Assembly (NCBI GenBank): GCA_002110485.1
Contig: MOWL01000045.1
Span: forward strand, 930,001 to 994,000
DNA length: 64,000 bases
Direction of reading: 5' to 3'
Source: Emergomyces orientalis
Taxonomy: Eukaryota > Ascomycota > Eurotiomycetes > Onygenales > Ajellomycetaceae
Shown: positions 57,427-64,000 of the stretch, one piece after another
Layout: the number at the start of each line of letters is the position of its first letter
How positions within the stretch are numbered: the first letter of the stretch is position 1
The notes under the pieces: model-generated
Told to the model about the DNA's origin: nothing
The model's input: the letters and a program-made list of their open reading frames with translations, nothing else
Database searches by the model: none
Made by a program: the position numbers and the translations under genes

Positions 57427-58934
57427 AGGGCTCGAAGGAGGATGAGGTTGCCCAACTAAAATAGAAAAAAGAAAAAAGAAAAAAGAAGAAAAAGAAAAAG
57501 AAAAAGTAATGGATTTTTTCTCCTTTTGCCCGTTAACTTTTTTCTCTTGTCATATGTGGATCGAATGGAAGCTAGAATTATCATATCGGCAGGGTCCCAT
57601 GTCCCGCTCCAATGCATGCCTGTCACATCTGCCACACAACCCCTGATGCATTTATGTCATACAAAGCTCATGATCGACGATCGGGCGGATGAAAGACAGC
57701 AGAGCGGTGGAAAATTAAAGTTACTTGGTATTTCGCTAGTTAGCTGTCGATCAACAAGAAAAGCTTTTATTATCTTCTTGCCCTGGTTGTTCCCTTATCC
57801 AAATGTGTACATTGGACCATGGTGGGGACATGATGCAAGAAGAAGTCAAAGTCAACCCCAGTTGGTCACTTTTAATGACATAGACAAGATTCAGGTCATT
57901 TTGCAACTAGTCTATGCACTAAATTGCCTTGTATGCTCAGCAAGACTTGAAGAATTCGTAACGGGGCACATGTGTGTACGGGAGAGACTTCTCTGACATA
58001 TTTTGTAACATGAACATGACCAATAGTTGAAATTCTCCAACCAATCCATGGCCTTTGATATGCAGTTACTGTGCTTGCCAGGAAGAAAGTATTTATCTCG
58101 ACCAGAAAGGAAACTGAACCATCAGACGATTCCCACGTAGATTTGCGGAATATTAAACTGAGGGAAACTATTGAGCAAGATAGATCAGGCCAATAAAAGA
58201 ACCAAGATCTGCAATACTTTAAAGCTTATCATTTTGCTTTTCTTCCCCATTATTCCTCTTTGGCTGGCTGAACACTTTGTTACCATGTATGCACAGTACT
58301 TGCCGTCATTAAATATTATTGGAGAGTATCAATGCGTAAGAAGGGGAGTTTTGTTGTGCTGAGATAACTACACATCAGCGCCATGTCCGCTCAACCCGTC
58401 TCCACAGTTCCGCTCAACAGGCCTCCACTTGGTGCAAATCAACAAATATCTGGTTGTGGTGCCTTTAACGCTGCAGACTCAATTCTGGGACCGGATACCT
58501 CGATCCAATCTCTCATGTATAATCAGCCAACAGTGATTGATTACTCTACTTAGGGTGCGTAAGCAAGTTCAGCAAAAAATCGGATGTTGGCGCAATGATC
58601 AGCTCTCCAGCTTTCAAATCTGCGTAATGAACAGCATCACAGCAGTTTGTAATTGTTCATAACATCCATAGAGACACCTCCTGGGACAACTATAAAGTCC
58701 AGGGTGCAGCTCCTCTTCTTTTCATTCTATCCATCAGCCACTTACTCCCGTCCTTATCCAATCCACACTGAAGAGTGTTGTCAGATTTTATTTCAACCTA
58801 GAGCAACATAACTTCCAGTTAGTTAGACTCTGATTTCTTCTCAGTAAGAATAAAAGCAAAAAACCTCCTCACAAAGTATTTCGCACTTCCAGTCCGCTAA
58901 TGTCAATTCCGCAGACCCTCAAATCCCACCCACC
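57427..58934. other. Intergenic region
   Basis: A purine-only (A/G) tract lies at about 57461-57506, just after the synthetase stop. After this the sequence is AT-rich with only short frames. TATAAA at 58691-58696 precedes the small secreted-protein locus. Confidence 0.5.
58691..58696 (+). promoter_or_regulatory. TATA-like box before small secreted-protein locus
   Basis: TATAAA lies about 240 bp before the ATG at 58935. It is further away than usual and tentative. Confidence 0.35.
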
Positions 58935-59318
58935 ATGCGTTCTCTTCCAACTGTCGTTGTGGCTCTGCTTGCAACAACCGCATATGCGGCTATTTCTTGC
59001 TTTGAGGAAGGGGGTTCATCTGGCTGCGTCAGTAAGTAATTTGCCTTGCAGGCTAGTCAGAACTTTTGCAGACAAGGTGTCGAAGAAGCCAACAGTGATG
59101 GGGGTAGAGAAACTGTCAGGCCCTTTTCAGAAGATGATAACGCCGTGCTTGTCGTGAGCATTGTTTCGCTGTTTGGGGATTTCACCGAAGCCGCCTGTAC
59201 ACAGGCATCAGAGGATATCATAAACGAATGTTATGGTGCGAGGGATGGTGGGTTTTCTCGCGACAACTCTGCTCGTTTAAGTCTTGGTTTTTGCGGCTAC
59301 GCCATCAATCCCATTTAG
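58935..59318 (+). pseudogene. Small secreted cysteine-containing protein, frame interrupted by TAA
   Basis: From the ATG at 58935 there is a clear signal peptide (MRSLPTVVVALLATTAYA), then AISCFEEGGSSGCV, and then TAA at 59037-59039. The same frame stays open to a TAG at 59316, with NFCRQGVEEA, AACTQASEDIINECYG and LGFCGYAINPI. The total is 127 codons with the stop counted. The stop lies between a good donor-like GTAAGT (59032) and an acceptor-like TTGCAG (59046-59051). An intron there would be only 20-24 nt, well under normal size. A phase-0 cut from GTCAGT (59028) would keep the frame. Options are a nonsense mutation, a shrunken intron or an exceptionally small one. The six or so cysteines suggest a disulfide-bonded secreted protein; the family is unknown. 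Confidence 0.5.
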
Positions 59319-60807
59319 GTGCGTATGGAATTCCGTTTTATTATTTATTTTTCAAGAAGCCCATGTACTCTCATGTCCATCTCAACATGCTCCCGTGTTC
59401 AAAAAACATATCTGACAAACAAAACCAGTGCATGTGACAGCTCCGAAAGCATCCATTGCTAAGACGAACATGAACGAGACTTTTTGGGTGACTTTCGGTG
59501 TGGGGGGACACGGCGAGGTCAAACACACGAATGTCAAAAAAACGCTTGTTCTGAGATCCTCTGGAAAGTGTCTTTCTTTTTCCTTCTTCGATCTTTCGGT
59601 CATCATGTTCCGACAAGCTTGGGATAACCTCTTGGATGGTGGAAGGGGGAAAACAGTTTTGTCCAAACTGCCGAATGGCAGTACGGTGCAACAAGCACTT
59701 CTTGCAGACTGTCAAATGTCAAGTGGAGCAAATAGTCTTTGGGTGGGCAAGACAAGCTAGTTAAAAAAATATATATCAGTTGTCAGACATGAGGAATAAG
59801 CAGGGCAAGCATACACTTTCGGTGGGGCGAACAAATAGATAGATAAATAAATAAATGTATTGAAGATGAAATGTTTTGAAGCATTCAATGTTCTTCTACA
59901 CTCTGAATTACTATATCTTTCCTATCCAGCGGGGCTCGTGGGCTACATGTGGGGAGAGCGTAGGGTATGGATATAGCCCCCAAGCGGAGCCCCTCAAGTT
60001 AATGGATAAACTTTCAAAACGGGGCCGAGGAATGAATGGTCTGATAAACGATCATGCCCCAAAAGGCACGCGATAGGGCAATTGGCGACTTCATCTTTCT
60101 TAACCTTGGTGAGGGTTCCATCCATCGTATTTAGCAGCAAGCTTTAGGGGTGGAAATGGGAGTTGAGTTGGCTGTAGGATTAGAAGAGAAAAGATTGAGA
60201 GAGAGAGAGAGAGTGTGTGTGTGTTTTTATATCACTTGAGCCGGGAGAAAGAATAACCAGCAATTAAATGTTCTAAAGCCAGGAATCAGCCTGCCTTTTT
60301 AATATTAATATTCTGTTTATTGTTTGTTTTTGTTGATGCGATTCCCGAGTGGAGCGACACCAGGAAAGAGGAACTCAATCCTGTCAGTCTGTGTATATCC
60401 TCTTCTGTCTATATTGATTCCGAGAACCCTTTTGATCACCTCTCCTCCTGCGATTCCATTCGGTCATTCGTTTGACTATCCTCTCTCTCGTGTTATATGA
60501 GCAGCTCGCCCACGGCTGAAAAAGCGGGGCTGGGAAAGCTTGAGACTTGCAACTTGGCCTGACTTCTCCGCATGACCTCATTGCCCGGGCCGTCTCCAAG
60601 GCTAAACTAACCTCCGCAAACCCCCCCCCCCAAAACCACAGCCGCTAGCTTCTTAACTGCAACAATCAGCCCTCAGATTCTTATTCTCTCTCTCCTCCCT
60701 AAGCTGCATCGCAATGCTGACTGGGCAGTCTTATTATCTTTAAAAATCCCGTTGCCAATTATATACTTATCCACTGCTGTTTCCCGGTGAAGCTGGAAGC
60801 TGGCAAC
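59319..60807. other. Intergenic region with GA/GT microsatellite and poly(C)
   Basis: A 110-codon frame at 59428-59760 has no recognisable feature. A (GA)n-(GT)n repeat lies near 60197-60224 and a C run at 60621-60631. The last part is the glutaminase promoter. Confidence 0.5.
60197..60224 (+). repeat. (GA)n-(GT)n compound microsatellite
   Basis: About eight GA units run directly into about six GT units. Confidence 0.9.
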
Positions 60808-63749
60808 ATGCGATGGTTACTCAATCCGCTCCTTGGGGCTGCCATCTTCCACTCCTTTCTTGTTGCCGCTTCTCGCCTTACCCCTCCGGTTCTGCCGTTG
60901 ATTGTTCGGAATCCGTATCTTAGCACCTGGCTGGGCAATGCCCGAGACGACCCATGGAGTACATGGCCCATGTTCTACACGGGAGAGCACATTGGGCTCT
61001 CGCTGATGGCTGCTGTCCCCGACACTGGATACGTTTATCCGCTGCTTGGACGCCCTCAGGATTCATTGAACCCTGTTACGGCTAAGTCTGGGTATGTTTA
61101 CTACTGCCCTGACCTCTGTTCTCGGGTTTGATGTGAACAATGGCTGACAAGAGAAAACCGCATAGCTATAACGTCTCGTACCCAACGTATCTTGGTGCTA
61201 AATATGATGCTTCCACGACCAATTTGACCTACTCCATAGCTGCACCTCAATCCGGAGCTTCAGCAGAACCAATTTACATTACCATTTCGTTTTTGTCGCC
61301 CATTACCCCGAGTTCTACTCTTCGCCAGTCCATTCCTGCTGCATATGTCACTATCTTTGTCAAAGGGAATAGGAATGTTCATATCTATATGGACATGAAC
61401 GGCCAGTGGGTCAGTGGTCACAGAGGGGCCCGCATTGTATGGGATTTCGACCGTATTATTCCTGGTGATGGAGGCCCGCCCCTTAATAGATGGCAGGTCA
61501 GACGCGAAACCGAGCAGCTGCTGACGGAGCACAATGACCGCGCTGAATGGGGTAGCCTACATATCATTGCGCCAGAGGTGAGGAATCTTTACCCTGGCTT
61601 TTATATCTCAATATGAATATATTAAAATACTAATACTGTCACCAAACCAGGGCGTCCGATACGAATCTGGGACGTCTGCCTTACTTCGCAAACGGTTTGC
61701 AAGGACAGAAACTTTGCAAAATGTCAATGATGGAGTCTCCCGATCGATTATGGACCAGGAGCCTGTCTTTGCCTTTTCAAAATCATTTTCTCTCAATGAG
61801 ACAGGCTGTTCAGCTACCGGATGCGATGACAACGTAGCTAGTCTGATGCAGGACAAGATCACGTTTACCATCGCTCATATCCAGGATCCGGTTGTTCAAT
61901 TTGCCGCTGCCCGCGGTTTGACCATGATGAAACCGCTCTGGCAGTCTTGGTTTAAAGATGTGAACCAGCTTCTCTCTTTTCACTATTCTGACTTCCAAAA
62001 TGCGTCGACTCTCGCTTCAAGCTACTCTAATCAACTGGAAATTGATGCATTTTTGTCGGGTGCAGAAGATTACGTGGATATTGTAGCTCTTTCTGCCAGA
62101 CAGGTTCTTGGTGCAACCTCATTCTCAGGGACGGCTGAAAACCCGATTTTGTTCCTGAAGGAGATCTCCTCCAATGGGAACTTCCAGACTATTGACGTTA
62201 TCTTCCCATCTTTCCCGTTCTTCCTCTATACCAATCCCAGATGGCTCGCGTACCTTTTGGAACCGTTGATTGAACATATGCTCAGCGGCCAGTATCCAAA
62301 TACTTACGCGATGCACGATTTAGGCACCCATTTCCCTAACGCCACTGGTCACCCAGATGGAAGAGACGAATACATGCCAGTGGAAGAGTGTGGAAATATG
62401 CTAATAATGGGCCTTGCCGTCGTTAATTCGCTACGATATCCTGCGAAGAATTCCTTCATCTCCAGTGGAGAAGCTAACTATGACAAAGACGTTGGAATAT
62501 TCCCACTAAGAGACCTTGAATCAAACAACGGCATAGGTAAACTCGATAGCCCCTGGGCATTGACCCCTGACGCAGGTGATAAAGCACAGAAGTGGGTTGA
62601 AAGGTCATACAAGCTTTGGAAGCAATGGACTGGATACTTGGTCGAATTTTCTTTGCTCCCTGAAAACCAACGTATGTCTAGCCTTCAGTTATTCAGTGGC
62701 AATCACGAGCTAACTCGTATGTAGTATCTACTGATGATTTTGCTGGATGGCTGGCACTTCAAACAAACCTTGCACTTAAAGGAATCATTGGGATCAATGC
62801 CATGAGCCAACTTGCTGCAGTGGTTGGAAATAAGGAGGATTCTACTTACTACAAGGTGTGTCTTGGAATGGATTTTTATTTTTATTTTTTATGCAGCAGG
62901 TGAAAAGGGCTGCTCTAATCTAACTGATCTGTTTAACAGAATATTTCCGATACATATGTCGCGAAATGGGAAGAGTATGGGTTCTCGAGGGACAAAACCC
63001 ATGCTAAACTTTCCTATGACTGGTTTGGTTCATGGACCACGTTGTACAATTTGTACGCGGACTCCCTTCTCTGTTTCCATTTGGAAGGTTCCTCAGGTGG
63101 AAACAAAGGTATCGACCTAGGCAGCCCGCAGAAACCTCTTGACCCGCCAAAGAAAGACCGTGGTGGCGGCTTTGTACCGAAACGGGTGTATGAACGGCAA
63201 TCGAAATGGTATCATTACGTGCGGCAGAAGTATGGACTTCCGTTGGACAGCCGCCATCTTTACACTAAAACGGATTGGGAGTTCTTCTCGATGGCTGTAT
63301 CCAGCACAAATGTTCGCCATGAGATCCTTCAGTCTGTTGCTAAGTGGCTCAATGAAACCTCCACGGACCGCCCCTTCACAGATCTACATAACACTGAAGG
63401 TGATGGTGGCTTCCCTGGGCCTAACTTCTTCGCTCGCCCTGTCATTGGTGGCCATTTTGCCTTCCTTGCTCTTGAGAGGGCATGCAATGGGAAAGCCATG
63501 GCCGGTTTGGACTTCTTGGACAATGAAGTGTTGGAAGATGGACGCCCAAGGTGCCAAGGGGATGACTGCCCAGATGACGATGGTCATTATGATGAAGACG
63601 ATGAGGATGACGAGTATGATGAGGACTATGATGACTATGGTGACTACGATGAAGCAGCTGCTGGGGTTGCTGGAAAGAAAGGAACTCAATTTAGAATGGT
63701 GGCTAACCTCCCCGATACACACAATAGATGGGCTGGTCCCAGTAACTAG
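60808..63749 (+). CDS. gtaA: Secreted glutaminase, GtaA family
   Basis: The model is join(60808..61091, 61166..61577, 61651..62671, 62725..62855, 62940..63749), 885 aa. Introns are 74, 73, 53 and 84 nt. Aspergillus GtaA is an extracellular enzyme that deamidates glutamine to glutamate. A signal peptide (MRWLLNPLLGAAIFHSFLVAA) is followed by RLTPPVLPLIVRNPYLSTWLG and the WPMFYTG and GLSLMAAV motifs. The central part carries ADNQLL-like SDFQNAS and YVDIVALSARQVLGA. The alpha-toroid C-terminal region includes FLKEISSNGNFQTIDVIFPS, HDLGTHFPNATGH, MPVEECGNMLIM and YDWFGSWTTLYNLYAD. These fit the DUF4965/DUF5127/DUF1793 architecture. After the catalytic region comes a long Asp/Glu/Tyr-rich tail (about residues 822-848), unlike the shorter enzymes I recall. 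Exon phases all agree. Confidence 0.9.
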
Positions 63750-64000
63750 CAGTACGATGAACCCATCATCAAGCTCCTGTTTCATTTTATAAACCTCCCT
63801 TTCGTTGGCGCGAATTATGATTATTTTCTTTTTTGGGATTGTTTGGTCTTTTTCCTGTGGATTCACCCTTTTCGCTCAGAAGTTTCCTCTTTACTACTAC
63901 CTCACGTATGGTATAACTCGCTTACTTTGGACTTTGGGCTTTGACTTTATTGTTGCATTTTCATGAGGCAGTCTCTCCATCCATATGTATCTTTCCTTGG
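63750..64000. other. Right edge, downstream of glutaminase
   Basis: T-rich sequence of the probable 3' UTR. Nothing else is supported. Confidence 0.5.

Noticed and set aside
57526..57996. 156-codon plus-strand frame after glutamyl-tRNA synthetase
   Set aside because: There is no domain, signal peptide or coding pattern. It begins in the T-rich 3' flank.
59428..59760. 110-codon frame downstream of the small secreted-protein locus
   Set aside because: No recognisable motif, and antisense frames of similar length overlap it.

Overview
The window is nuclear DNA of a filamentous ascomycete (Pezizomycotina). I place it in Eurotiomycetes, probably Onygenales or Eurotiales, by inference. The evidence is short introns of mostly 53-150 nt with GT..AG ends and CTAAC/CTAAT branch sites, mixed gene orientation, and a gene set typical of this group. 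No rRNA, confident tRNA, CRISPR array or intact transposon is visible. I rebuilt exon structures by hand. In all fully modelled genes except the 47.3-48.7 kb one, the summed exon lengths are multiples of three.

Layout. 0-7 kb: two minus-strand genes, an acidic nuclear-type protein and a single-pass membrane protein. 9.4-13.2 kb: two tandem BTB/POZ-type genes, the second with a possible PWWP-like N-terminus. 13.8-16.3 kb: signal peptidase SEC11, a structured Pol III-like element, and an E2 ubiquitin-conjugating enzyme. 17.7-21.2 kb: a membrane acyltransferase-3 protein and a small secreted cysteine-rich protein made of repeated modules. 24.0-26.3 kb: a TBC Rab-GAP. 26.3-35.4 kb: a 9-kb stretch with no intact gene, only an amidase pseudogene and a secreted lipase broken by a stop codon. 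35.4-47.2 kb: ferric reductase, the branchpoint-binding protein BBP/SF1, a Bor1-type anion transporter and the helicase DBP8. 47.3-54 kb: a basic disordered protein with an apparent frame change, a third BTB-like gene and a Whi5/Nrm1-like G1/S repressor. 55.2-57.4 kb: cytosolic glutamyl-tRNA synthetase. 58.9-59.3 kb: a small secreted-protein locus interrupted by a stop. 60.8-63.7 kb: a secreted GtaA-type glutaminase with an acidic tail.

Most intact genes are unlinked housekeeping functions (splicing, ribosome biogenesis, translation, secretion, vesicle traffic, cell cycle). The accessory material is secreted or surface-related: lipase, amidase, cysteine-rich proteins, glutaminase, ferric reductase, acyltransferase. 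Three secretory or catabolic loci carry in-frame stops. I see no single multi-gene novel system. The most unusual items are the modular cysteine-rich secreted protein, the structured Pol III-like element, and the decaying amidase/lipase island.
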